Shown here one piece after another: positions 49,176 through 60,939 of a stretch of DNA of 64,000 bases; the first letter of the stretch is position 1; each line of letters opens with the position of its first letter. Location: positions 12,360,001 to 12,424,000 of the forward strand of contig CM065392.1 in NCBI GenBank assembly GCA_033060915.1. Direction: 5' to 3'. The translations under genes and the position numbers were made by a program. Origin of the DNA: Euryodendron excelsum. Its lineage: Eukaryota > Streptophyta > Magnoliopsida > Ericales > Pentaphylacaceae. Below the pieces are notes generated by a model. That model saw only the letters and a program-made list of their open reading frames with translations, made no database searches and was not told where the DNA came from.

Positions 49176-52100
49176 TGTAAGCACCCCATTTTTGACCGCT
49201 CGGCAGTCTATACTCCGTCCAGACTTGTTTTCAAGTCATTTTGGGCATATTCCTATCGAATCCAATTCTCTAGTTTCAAATTCCATCTTTCCATCGCTTC
49301 GTGGGCCTGTCAGGCCCAAATAGAGGCAAAATGACCAAAATGCCCTTAGGGCCATTATCCTTTCTTATTCCAATTCCGATCCCTCTCTCGAGACAGTTTA
49401 TTCCTCGAGACGGTCCGAGTAGTGAAACACTCACAAAACCGTTAGAGTGGCGGAAACACTCACAAAACCGTCAGAGTGGCGGAAACACTCACAACACCGT
49501 TAGAGTGGCGAAAACACTCAAAACCCAGGCACATCTCTTCGGAGTCGATAAGACCCCTTTCCAATCCCTCTCTCGAGACAGTTTATTCCTCGAGACGGTT
49601 CCAATCTAGGCACGTCTCTTCGGAGATGATAAGACCCCTTTCCAATCCCTCTCTCGAGACAGTTTATTCCTCGAGACGGTCCGAGTAGCAAAACTACTCA
49701 CACCCCCGTTAGAGTAGCGGAAATACTTAACCGTTAGAGTAGCGGAAGTACTCACAGAGCCGTCCGAGTAGCGGAAATACTCATAGAACCGTTAGAGTAG
49801 CGGAAATACTCACTCAACCGTTAGAGTAGTGGAAGTACTTACAGAGCCGTCCGAGTAGCGGAAATACTCAACCGTTAGAGTAGCGGAAGTACTCACAGAG
49901 CCGTCCGAGTAGCGGAAATACTCATAGAACCGTTAGAGTAGCGGAAATACTCACAGAACCGTTAGAGTAGCGGAAATACTCACAGAACCGTTAGAGTAGC
50001 GGAAGTACTCTCAAATCGTCAACCCCGTCCGAGTAGCGGAAATACTCAGCCCCGTCCGAGTGGCGGAAACACTCAAAACCTAGGTCAATACCCATGTCTG
50101 TTAGTTCACTTCGGTGAAGAATGACCAAATTACCCTTTGGACATTTTCCGGTCAAGATGACCATTTTGCCCCTAGGCATCCGAACGCCCCGGGAACCACA
50201 CCGGCTCTGGGTATCAAACCGGTAACCTTCTGAGAATACTTTTTATAGTATTCTCAACCTTCCCTTCTCTTTCCGGATCATTCCGAGTCAGTTCCGGCAA
50301 ACCCGGTACAAAATGACCGTTTTGCCCCTAGAGGGCCGGTCTCCTTCTTCGACCACACCGGCTCTGGGTATCAAACCGGTAATGTCTCGAGAATACTTTT
50401 TATAGTGTTCTCGACCTTCCTTTACCTTTCCGGACCATTCCGAGTCAGTTCCGGCAAACCCGGTACAAAATGACCGTTTTGCCCCTGGTGGGCCGGTCTC
50501 CATTTCCGACCACGCTGGCCTTGGGAATCAAACCGGCAACCTCTGGGAACATTCTAAATAATGTTTCCAGACCCCAAGTCTTCTTTCGGGACAGTTTGAG
50601 TCTGTCCCGACAGTTTTCTGGTCCGATTGACCGTTTTGCCCCTAAAGGCTCGGTCAACCTTTCCGACACATCCAATCCTCACTTTTCAAGTCAAATACCT
50701 CCGGGACGCTATTTTAAGTGTTCATGCTCCTTTCCGGCCTTCCGGGTCACTCCCGGCTCCTTCAAATCATTCCCGGACTTTCCGGAGTCACTCCTAGTGA
50801 AGCCAGGCTAAAATTTACATGGTAGTCACTAGTACAGGCGCCCAAATCTAGTCAAAGATACATTGCTTGCCGACCTTAATTGTTTCCTAAATGGCTGGCG
50901 CCACTCCTAGTGGCGCCAGTATAAATTTTGCCCTGGCGCCACTGCAACAGGTGCCAGGCTTGTCTTCCCTCTATAAATACAGAGCCTCGATCAACGTGAA
51001 AGGGGTCTGCAAACTTAACCTAGAAATCATACAATTCGATATACAGAGCTCGAGCACCTCAAAAACCCTAGCCTCCCTAGGTTTTCTAAACCCTAGCCAC
51101 CCTACACAAACCCTAGCCTCCTATACACTCATACACACCCTTATACACTTCATACACTAGCCTTCAACCACTCTCTCAAGACTTGAAGAGCAGCCATTCA
51201 AAGCCTGAAGACAATCCTTGAAGACTGAGGGTGAAGATCAAGACCGAAGACCGAAGACTGCACGACGCGCAAAATAAACAAGAAACAAGGTAGGCTCCCT
51301 ATTTAATTTTCTGCACTTCCCCCCTCTCTCTTCTCTCTCCAACCCACTTAGGTTTTCTCTATTTTAATCCCCATCTCTTTCCCCTCCTTTCTTTGCATGC
51401 TTGAAACAAGGGGATTCCTGGTCCATGTGTAGGATTGGACTATTGGAGAGTCACCGTGTCGGGGGCTTTCTTATAGTCTAACCAAAGACCACGTGGGTCC
51501 GACCCCCTTGATTATGTGGTGAAGCCTTAACCTTGTATGTTCACGACCCCAAATTGCATTGTGCATATCATAGTCTTGCATCTTCCAAAAACCGTTTTCA
51601 AACTCGTTTTCAAAACCGTTTTCAAACTTGTTTTTCAAAATTGCATCAAAATCTTCTTTTCAAAAACATGTTTTCAAAATCACAATCCTAGGGTGATTCT
51701 AGCTTTTCCATGGCTAGGGTTGCTTTAGGAAAGTGTTACATTAAAAGGGACCGATACGGTCTATATTTTCAAAATCTTGTTGTTTTCAAAATCGCTTTCC
51801 TAAAGTGGTTCTAGCCTTCCTATGGTTAGAATTGCTTTAGGAAAGTGAGATGTGTTTACACCTTCTAAAAATTCTTTTTTTTTTTCCAAATCCCTCTTTC
51901 TAAAAATCTCTTTTTCAATATACTTTCCTAAAACTCTCCTCTCCAAAATGGTTTTCAAAAACTCCCTTTCAAAATCTCTTTTTCAAAACTCTCTTCCCTC
52001 AAAATTTACTTTCTAAAAACACTCCTTAAAAATCTTTTTAAAAACTCTCTTCCCAAAATCTTCCTTCTAGAAACTCTTCTCTAGGGTTTTCCTTCTAAAA

Positions 52101-54211
52101 CTTGTTTCCAAAAAACACACCTTCCAAAACTCATTCTCTTTAAAATCCTTCTCCAAAAACCTCCTCTTCAAACATACTTTCCAAAAACTCCTTCCTAGGA
52201 TTTCTTTCTAGAAAAACCTTCGTTTCTAAAAACACACTTTCCAAAAACTCTTTCCTTAGAGCCCAAACCAAACCCTAGAACCCACAATTAGGAAACCCTA
52301 GTTTTCTTTCCAAAAACACAATTTTCAAACTTTGCCCTAAACCTAGGTTTCCAAAATCTTTTGTTTTCTACATCAAAACTATACATGTTTTCAAAACCTA
52401 TTTTCTACGTCGAAACTACAATTTTCCAAAACTAGGGTTTCTAAAATTTCCCTCTCCAAATCCTTGTCAAATCAAATCTTCCCTTTAAGAAACCAAATCC
52501 AATCTCCCCGTTTAGGAAACTAGATCCCGTCCTCCGTTTTTGGAAACAAAATCCAACCTTTCTCTTTTAGAAACCAAATCCAATCCTTTCCTAATCCAAA
52601 TCTTTCCTAATTCCAATCCTTCCTAATCTTCCACTTTCCTAAATCTTAAGTTTTCAAAACTTGAACATAAAAATCTTTCCTAAATTTTAAAAACTCAACT
52701 TTCAAATCTTTCCTAATTCAACCCTTTCCTAATTCTACCATCTTTTCAAATCTTAACTTCTCAAACCTAAGTTTTCAAACCTTTCCTAAACTCAAGCCTT
52801 TCCTAATTTCAAGACTTTCTAAAATTTAAACCTAAAAACTTTCTAAATCCTAAACTTTCTAAATTTCAAATCTTTCTAAAATTCTAAGCTTCCTAAATTC
52901 AAAACTTTCTAAATTTGAGACTTTCTTAAATTGAATCTTTCTAAACCTAAAACTTTCTAAATTCTAAACTCTCTTAAACTTCAAATCTTTCCAAATTTAA
53001 GACTTTTCTAAATTCAAAACTTTCTTAATTCAAGACTTTCTTAAGTTGAAAACTTTCTTAAGTTGAAACTTTCTTAATTCAAAACTTTCCTAATTTGAAC
53101 CTTTCTTAATTCGAAACTTTCCTAAATCGAACATTTCCTAATTCGAACATTTCCTAAATCCAACCTTTCCTAATCTCCTAAACCTTCCAAGTCGAGTCAA
53201 GCCTTTCCTAAGTCTAGGTTCCTAAACCTCCATCTTTCCAAAACCAAATTTTTCCAAAATCAATCTTTCCAAAGCAAGTCCAATTTTCTCAAATTCAATC
53301 TCCTTTTTTAATCTCAAATCAAATTCAATTTTCAATTCAATTTCTTTCTTCCAATCCAATCTCTCTTTTCAAATCAATCTCTTTTCAATCGGACTCTTGT
53401 CCGAACTACGACTGACCTGATTCCCCCAAAGGGATACGTAGGCAACCTTCATAGGTGCGGTCACAATACTTTTCAAACTTTCAATTCCACCCTCATGGGT
53501 GTGGTTTTCAAAATCTTCTCAAATCTCAAATTTCAATTTCAAAATTTCTATTTTCAAATTCCTATTTTCAAGTTTTCAAGCTTTTCAATTTCAATTCTAT
53601 TTCTTCAAATCTCTTTCAAATCAAATCCAACTTCTTTTCAAATCTATCTTTTCATTCTCTTATCTTGCACTTGCATATCATGCATCATAGTTTTCAAACA
53701 TTGTTTTTCAAAGTGAATAGGGTTTTCCATTAGTTAATTAAAGGCTCTCATAGGTGAATCTAGGGTAGATTGACATGTAGGTACCGAAAGGGCGGGGTAG
53801 GGTGATAGCTTAGTGCGTCTTCCCTACACGTAACCAACCTCCGAACCTAGATCACTGTTTTCAAAGACCAAAAAGGAGTTATTTTTCTAAAAAGGGCTAA
53901 ATGTTTTCCAAAGGTTGCCAAACAACCTGTTTTCCTAAAAAACCCTCTCTTGAGGAGATATTTTCAAAAATTGTTTTCCAAAACCCTAAGTGTAGTTTTC
54001 GAATTATGCTTAGTTTTTAGGTGACCTAACTCACCTTAATCAAGTTAGGTGGCGACTCCGAATCTTTTTCGAAAGCCCTTTACTCAAACCTAATTTTCAA
54101 TTCAAACCTAGTCGCACTCATTCTTCTAGGAGGGCGAGTTCTAACGAGAGAGTACAGCATTTTTCCCGCTTGGGTGAGTATTCCTCGAGTGCGAAAAATC
54201 TGGGCGCGACA
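49176..54211 (+). mobile_element. Element H: 5.0-kb Tat/Ogre-like solo LTR inside K
   Basis: It runs from TGTAAGCACCCC to GGGCGCGACA, flanked by a perfect duplication AGGGG (49171-49175 and 54212-54216). It is very close to B throughout but has fewer 81-bp units, a longer GAGTA array and only one palindrome of the module (50897-50917). TATA box 50972-50979. Telo-box cluster about 51060-51125. The high similarity to B suggests recent insertion. Confidence 0.85.
49680..50075 (+). repeat. Palindromic GAGTA..TACTC array in H
   Basis: More than a dozen units have the form GAGTAGCGGAAATACTC or GAGTAGCGGAAGTACTC, with linkers ACAGAACCGTTA or ACAGAGCCGTCC. A few GAGTG..CACTC units lie at 49440-49520 and near 50060. 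Confidence 0.85.
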
Positions 54212-54531
54212 AGGGGATATGGAGAGAAGATGTCAATGGGGAGAGGCTGGTGGTGAGGGGGTTAGGACAAAGGGGTTGTCTGGGGTGTTGGAAAACTTCT
54301 TGCCAAGTCTATCCCTCATCCCACACTTATGACCAGAAGTGGAAGGAGAAGCATCAGATTCTGTAGTAGATGAGTCATCCTTTTGACCTTGCTCCTATGC
54401 TTCTATCTCTTTTCCAACATTCTCTCATTCTTCACCTTTTTGTGCCTCTGCCTCCCCACCTTTTCTTCCTTTTTCATTTCTTTCATTTTCTTCTTCTACT
54501 TCTTCATCCTCATTTGCTTCGTCTTCCTCCA

Positions 54532-55722
54532 TCAATTTTCTTTCCCATGTCTCAACAGTTTTACTTTCTTTTTCAATTCTCTGACTTTTCTTTCCACAAA
54601 AAACATTCTCGTGGCAGCCAAGTCTGCCTTCTTGTTTAGTTTTTTAAAAGAGTCTAATACCTGAGCTATGAATGTAGTCATTGCATCTTCACTTCCTTTA
54701 AGTTCTTGATGTAAGCTTTTCTTGGTACTCCTTTGCCTATAACTACTCCCAGAGGAAGCCTTTTCTTTTGAAGTACTACCACCATTAGATTTTTTAATAG
54801 TCCGTTTGTTGTTTTTCAGAGTGTACCCTATTCTTTTAGGAATCTTTTTATTGTATTCATCATTGATGGCCTTGTGAGTCCTCTTTTTCTCATTCCTTAG
54901 ATCAATATTAAAATGCTCGAAGACTTTTGTTAGGAAAATGCCATAGGGTAGACTGATTTTGAAAATAGTAGCTTTGTGCATATGATCCAAATTAAACAAA
55001 GGCAAATCAATCTTGGAGTTAGTCAAATATGCCCACAAGAAAAACAATTCCTTTTCAGAAACATACTCGTACTTTCCAATCTTGGGAGTGAAAATGGTGC
55101 AAGTAAAGTGATGAATCAATCTCAATTCCAGAGGCAAGTCATTAACAATAGGTTGTATGTACTCATCCACTTCCTTTTCATAAAAAATTTTCAGTTGATC
55201 TTTTCTAGGAACATTATCTCTATAAACATCTCCACCAAGTCTGATTCCAAGAATGTGCCTAATCATAGTTCTATCCAAAGTAAAATTAACTCCCTTAACA
55301 AAGCTTACAATGGATACTTCTCTATAATCTCTTTCGGCATTAGCATAAAAATGGGCAACTAAGTCAAGGTAAACATCATCCTTTAATATAGTCATGGATT
55401 TCCTACCCAAATTAGCCAATTTTATACTCAACTCAAATTTGTAATGATCAAAGAAATTGTAGTCAACCCATCGTCCATTATAGACTTTTCTCAAAGAAAC
55501 ACTTGTATTGTACCTTTCTTATGCTTTGTCTTCATTGAAGTATAATTCATTTTGTTTTAGGGTAGTAGAAGGCTCCGGTTCTCCCTTCTTGCTTCTCTTC
55601 TTCTTCCCTTTATCTTTGCTCGAATCCCTCTGGAATTTCCTCTTCTGGCCTTTCGATATATGGGTTGTAGATACAACTAGGGCGTTTGAAATTTTCTTCG
55701 ATTTGGGATTTTTCGGAGCCAT
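54532..55722 (-). pseudogene. Envelope-like ORF of K with one in-frame stop
   Basis: A genuine ATG at 55722 opens a lysine-rich N-terminal part of 67 codons that ends at TAA (55521-55519). The same frame then stays open for about 328 codons to the stop at 54534-54532. The total is about 396 codons. The middle part, with LVAHFYANAERDY, SFVKGVNFTLDRTMIRHILG and later PLELRLIHHF, resembles the domain known as putative plant transposon or envelope-like protein. A lysine/serine-rich linker and a Glu/Lys/Leu coiled-coil-like C-terminus follow. I see no signal peptide or clear membrane segment, so an envelope function is doubtful. It lies just after pol, the place of env-like genes in SIRE elements. 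It is the best-preserved frame of K. Confidence 0.65.
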
Positions 55723-55923
55723 GGTGGAATCAATGAGGGTGGTGAGAAGATGGTAAAGATTCGATTAGGGTTAAAAAGATGTTTAGAAGAGAGATTGAGA
55801 TGGACAGTAGGTGACGGTTTGGTTGGTGCAAGCAGGGGAGCCAAATAGTGAGAAGTAGGGAAAATTCGAATGTTTGTAAAAGTGTTTATAAAGTGGGCTA
55901 TTATAAAATTTATAGGCCCAACT

Positions 55924-56030
55924 CATGTGTCGACACATGAACTTGATGTGTTGACATATCTGTGTCAATAAATCATTTTTGAGTCCACTGTCATGATGTG
56001 TCGACACATGAAAAATGGTGTGTTAACACA
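55924..56030 (-). promoter_or_regulatory. Cluster of TGTCGACA palindromes ahead of the env-like ORF
   Basis: CATGTGTCGACACATG at 55924-55939, ATGTGTCGACACAT at 55996-56009 and TGTGTTAACACA at 56019-56030 are perfect palindromes between RNase H and the envelope-like start. Related copies are in both K LTRs (near 47736 and 47789, 61647, 61697 and 61719). Confidence 0.75.
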
Positions 56031-56216
56031 TGCAACTAGATTGGGCCATATTGAGTGTAAGTGAATTTAGCAGATGATTTTTCAATAGGGAGTGAGAATA
56101 TGTTCTATTATCAGCATGTAATGAATTATGAGAGCAAGAAATATAATTCATACAATCAATCAACACGTTTGTTCATATCTAAAACACAAATAATATGAAA
56201 ATTACACAATTAAAAT

Positions 56217-57760
56217 TTAAGACATAGGATCACTTATTCCTAATTTTCTTCTTATCATGCAAAATCTATCTTCAGTTAGTGGTTTTGTAAAGATATAAGC
56301 CAATTGCATGTTTGTGCTTATAAAATCAAGTTTAATATCACCCGTTTGCATATGATCTCGCATAAAGTGATATCTTATCTCAATGTGTTTTGTGCGAGAG
56401 TGTTAAATAAGATTTTTAGTCAAGTATATAGCACTAGTATTGCTACATCTAATAGGAACATGATCAAATAAGATACCATAATTTTCTAAATGTTATTTAA
56501 TCCATAACACTTGAGCATAACAACTGCCAGCTGCTACATATTCAACCTCAGTTGTAGAGAGAGCAACTGAATTTTGTTTCTTGCTATACCAAGACATAAT
56601 CATGTTGCCTAGGAGTTGGTAAGAGCCACTTGTGCTCTTCCTACCAACTCTACTCCCCGCATAGTCAGCATCGGTGTAAGCTATCAAATTAAAAGATGTA
56701 CCTTTTAGATACTATAATCCAACGTTAGGTGTGTGCTTGAGATATCAAAAGATTCTTTTCATAGCAATTACATGAGATTCTTTAGGATTAGATTGAAATC
56801 GAGCACACAAGCAAATATTAAACATTATATCTGTCCTATTAGCAGCTAGATATAATAAAGAGCCTATTATGCTTCTATAAAGCTTAGTGTCTACTGATTT
56901 ACCTTTCTCATCACTATCCAATTTTATTGTAGTACTCATTGGAGTACTTATAGGCTTTGCATCTTCCATGCCAAACTTTTTGATCAAGTCCTTGATATAC
57001 TTAGCTTGGTTGATAAAGATGTCTTCCTTTGATTGCTTGATTTGAAGATTGAGGAAATAATTAAGTTCGCTTATCATACTCATTTCGAATTCTCCCTATA
57101 TACACTTAGCAAATTCCTTACAAAGCAACTCATTAGTAGCACCAAATATAATATCATCCATATATATTTGTACTAAGAGCATGTCATTATTTTTTTATTT
57201 TGATAAAAAGAGTAGTGTCTATTTTTTCTCTTGAAAAACCCTTTTCAATCAAAACCTTGCTCAATATTTCATACCAAGCTCTTGGGGCTTGCTTCAAACT
57301 ATATAAAACTTTTTTTAATTTGAAAATATAGTTAGGGAATTTTGGATCTTCAAATCCGGGGGGTTGCTCAACATATACGTCTTCATTAATAAAACCATTT
57401 AGAAAAGCACTTTTAATATCCATTTGATGTAGTGTGAATTCTTTTAAAACATGATAATGCAAGTAACAACCTAATAGCTTCTAATCTAACTACCAGAGCA
57501 TATGTTTCATCAAAATCAATGCCTTCCTTACAACAACTCCGGATTCATCCATTTTATTTCTAAAAACCCATTTAGTTCCAATGACTGGATGATTATTAGG
57601 CCTAGGAATAAGGTGTCATACATCATTCCTTTCAAATTGATTCAATTTCTCTTGCATAACATTAATCTAAAACTCATCATTTTCAGCATCATTAAAGCAC
57701 TTAGCTTCAATTTGTGATAAAAATGCAAAATGATTATGCACATTTCTAAGAGAAGATCGA
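56217..57760 (-). pseudogene. Reverse transcriptase and RNase H of K, broken
   Basis: These domains copy the RNA genome and remove the RNA strand. Reading right to left: an RT start with PVIGTKWVFRNKMDE (near 57560), then HQMDIKSAFLNGFINEDVYV, VLYSLKQAPRAWYE and the catalytic YMDD near 57152-57163. Then comes a connection region with LYRSIIGSLLYLAA, RNase H with YTDADYAGS and KSTSGSYQLLG (56493-56687), and a tail with DHMQTGDIKLDF ending at a stop at 56217. An insertion in an A-run near 57186 shifts the frame just before YMDD, a TAG follows soon after, and further stops occur near 56490 and 56400. It is inactive, but every hallmark block is present. Confidence 0.85.
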
Positions 57761-58223
57761 GTTCTTACCCCTTGTGAATGATCACTTAGGATTTGTTCCG
57801 TAAGATGGTTATGCACAAACTTCCATTCCTTAGGTAGACCTTCATTGATCTCTTGTTAGCTTGTAGAGTCTTCTTACACTTCTTTCTTCTTTTGTGGTTC
57901 TTTGTTTAAACTTGGTTGAATATCCAATCATTTTATATTTTGCTCTACCTCATCTAAATCATCACAGACAACATTTTTAGAAAGAGAGTTTTGTTCATCA
58001 AAAGTGACATGAACTGATTCTTCAACTACTAAAGTCTTCTTATTAAAGACTCTATAAGCTTTGCTATGTGTTAAATATCTAAGAAACACACTCTCGTCAG
58101 ATTTTGCATCAAACTTGCCAATGTTGTCTTTATTGTTATTTAATACAAAGCACTTACATCTAAAGGTTTTAAAGTATGAGACATTTGGTTTCTTATCTTT
58201 CCAAAGCTCATAGGGGGTTTTGT

Positions 58224-58862
58224 TTAAAATTTTCTAAATGGAATTCGATTTAAAAAATAACAAGCTGTGTTGACAGCTTCAGCCCAAAAATACTTTGATA
58301 AACCATTTCCACAATGCATGGTGGTTCTACCCATTTCTTCCAAAACTCTATTTTTCCTCTCGAGAACTCTATTTTCTTGAGGTGTTCTAGGGGCTGAAAA
58401 GTTGTGGTCAAAACCATTTTCATAACAAAACATTTCAAAGGGTTTGCAATTAAATTCCGCTCCATGATCTGTCCTTATAAAAGTGATTGAAAAACCTTTT
58501 TCATTTTGAACCTTTTTACAAAATTTTGTGAAGAAATTAATTGTCTCATCCTTGTGAGCTAAGAAGAATGTCCATGTAAATCTAGAATAGTCATCAATAA
58601 TAACAAGTGCATATTGTTTTCTACCAAGACTTAAAGTCCTAGTAGGTCTAAATAAGTCTATATGCAATAGTTGTAGTGGTCTAGAAGTGGTCAGCATGTT
58701 TAAGGATTTAAATGAAATTGGAGTTTGTTTTTTTAATTGACAAGCATCACAAACTCTATCCTTGTCAAAATTTATTTTTGAAAGTCCTTTGATCAGATCA
58801 TTTTTAAAAACCTTTGAGAGAATGCTCATGCTAATGTGAAACTTTGCAAGAAGATAAGTCAT
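58224..58862 (-). pseudogene. Integrase core of K
   Basis: Integrase joins the cDNA to host DNA. The open stretch of 212 codons contains the end of the zinc-binding part (DRVCDACQLKK), the first Asp in LHIDLF, the second in IRTDHGAEF, and the Glu in PQENRVLERKNR, so the DDE triad is intact. Copia integrases usually read QNGVVERKNR there; here the asparagine-glycine is altered. The frame opens without a natural start because it is cut from the polyprotein. Downstream, the C-terminal part (57760-58220) continues with several stops. Confidence 0.85.
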
Positions 58863-58869
58863 TTAGATA

Positions 58870-59250
58870 AAAAATGTATATGTTACCTTGTCTATGCCCA
58901 ATGAGAATAGTCTTGTTACTATTGATGTCAATCACATCACATTTAGAGGATTCAAATACAACCTTGCATCCTTTGTCATAAAGTTAACTAATGCTCAAAA
59001 GATTGTGTTTGAGTCCTTTAACAAACAAGACATTTTTAATAGAAATGGAAGTGTTCTTACCAACACTACTTATATCGATGATCTTTCATTTGCTATTATA
59101 TCCAAATGCGACAAGTCCTCTATCCTTTGCTGAGAAAGATGCGAATTGTGTTTCATTTCTTGTCATGTGTCTTGAGCATCCACTATCTAAGTACTAATGA
59201 TATTTCTTGAATTTAGCTTGAAGGCATACCTACAAAGGTGTTCATTTTGA
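58870..59250 (-). pseudogene. Protease region of K, broken
   Basis: YLDSGCSRHMT near 59165-59197 is the aspartic protease signature of copia elements. Downstream blocks NVLFVKGLKHNLLSISQL and ILIGHRQGNIYIF are the usual spacer between protease and integrase. Stops interrupt the frame. Confidence 0.75.
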
Positions 59251-59311
59251 CTTTAGGTACCCAAACCATCTTGGGTCCTTGGAGGTTAGTCCTTAATGTC
59301 CTTCTAGGGAC

Positions 59312-60752
59312 CTATGCATTGTTAGGAGTAATAAATTTTTGCATAGCATAATATCTACTAGCAATGTGTCCTAGTTTATGACAGTAAAAACATGAAATCT
59401 GTGATTTTTCAGTGAAAGAAACAAATCTGCCTTTTGAAAATTTTCTTCTTTTAAATGGATCAAAACCAAGTTCAGCTTTGTCTAGTGAGCACCTTTGTTT
59501 TCCTAAGATAGCATCCACTTTTTCTTTTCTATTTACACATCTAAAAAGTATTGTTTCCAAATGTTTAACTTTATCATTTAAAATTTGATTTTCCTTTGAA
59601 GAATCCTTTGGAAGAGAGTTTTTCTTAATCTTTTCTTTCAAAACACAAACTTTATTTTTTAATACTTCATTTTCTTTTTGTAAGTTCTCATTTTCCTTGG
59701 TAAAAATAGAAACCATCTTTTTGAGAAGTCCATTTTTGATTCACATCTTTTTGAATTCGAAAAGTAAATTATCAAATGCATCTTGTAGTTCATTGAAGGT
59801 AAATTGAGAAGTGTTTGAATTTGATACCTCATTGTCTTTCTTATGAGCTATGAGACAAAGATTAGCCACCTCTTGAGATTTGGCTTCTTCTTCAGAGCTA
59901 GACTTTTCATTGTCACTCCATGTCATAGCTGTCATTGCCCTCTTCCCTTGGTTTTTCTTTCCTTTCTTTTTGAGTAGGGGGACATTCAACCTTTACATGG
60001 CCAGGCTTCTTACATTCATAGCATATAATGGTTGATTCTTTGCTAGAATCTCATTTAACTTCATGCTTCTTTCCTCCTTTCCATGTCCTCTTTATGAACC
60101 TTCTGAATTTTCGTGTGATGAGGGCAATTTCTTCATCATCCTCATTACTTGCTAAATCTTCTTCTTGGTTGGTAGACTTGAATGCCACTGATCTCTTCTT
60201 CTTTTTTTTCTTCATCCTCTTGGGCATGTTGCTTTTGAGTAAACTCATGTGTTATGAAGGGGCCCAAGAGTTCTTCAAGAGGTAATGTGTTGAGGTCCTT
60301 TGCTTCTTGAATTGCCACGAGCTTAGCCTTTCAAGTCTTTGGCAATGATCTTAAGATCTTTCTTACCTGCTCATTGTTAGGATACACTTTTTCAGAAGAT
60401 TTTAAACCATTAATAATATCGGTGAACCTTGTGAACATTTCGGTAATAGACTCATTCGTTTTCATTTTAAACAATTCATAACTATGTAATAAGATATTGA
60501 TTTTAGATTCCTTAACTTGGTTAGTACCTTTATGTGTTATCTTTAGTTTATTCCATATTTCTTTGGTTGATTCTCAAGTAAAGATGCGATTGAATTCGTT
60601 AGGATCAAGTGCATAATATAAAATATTCATGGCTTTGGCATTAGATTGCAACATTTTCAAATCATTCTCATCCCATTTGGATTCAGGCTTAGGGATATCA
60701 ATTCATTTACTCTTTTCGTAGAGGTTTTGGGACCATTCACTATAATCCTTCA
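59312..60752 (-). pseudogene. Gag of K, broken
   Basis: Gag forms the particle. The translation over several frames gives a UBN2-type gag: MNILYYALDPNEFNRIFT, TKEIWNKLKITHKGTNQVKE, SYELFKMKTNESITEMFTRF and VRKILRSLP. A lysine-rich segment, an acidic/serine segment (59741-59989) and a coiled-coil-like part (59600-59716) follow. The zinc knuckle near 59350-59392 reads CFYCHKLGHIASRYY: CX2CX4H is kept but the last cysteine is tyrosine. At least four stops or frameshifts are present. Confidence 0.8.
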
Positions 60753-60920
60753 TAATTTATAATATATCGATTGAATATAGATTCTCATTTTATTTTTCTA
60801 ATAGTTATAATTGGTACCATTAAACATAGGTGGTCTGTTGGTGGATTGACCCTTACAGAAAAAGCTTCCAAAGTTGATTGTCATGAATCTATTCTTGGGA
60901 TGTTAAGCCTAAAACAGGAA

Positions 60921-60939
60921 TACAAACTTTGATACCAAT
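60921..60939 (-). other. Primer binding site of K
   Basis: Directly inside the 5' LTR the minus strand reads ATTGGTATCAAAGTTTG. TGGTATCA matches the initiator-methionine tRNA site (TGGTATCAGAGC) used by many copia elements, then diverges. Confidence 0.65.

Noticed and set aside
49415..50075. CRISPR-like array of short repeats
   Set aside because: The GAGTA..TACTC units are regularly spaced, but the spacers are themselves near-identical, there are no cas genes, and the array lies in a plant LTR with clear target duplications.
58888..59197. Plus-strand open frames opposite K's protease region
   Set aside because: The minus-strand translation shows protease and integrase-leader motifs; the plus frames are shadows.
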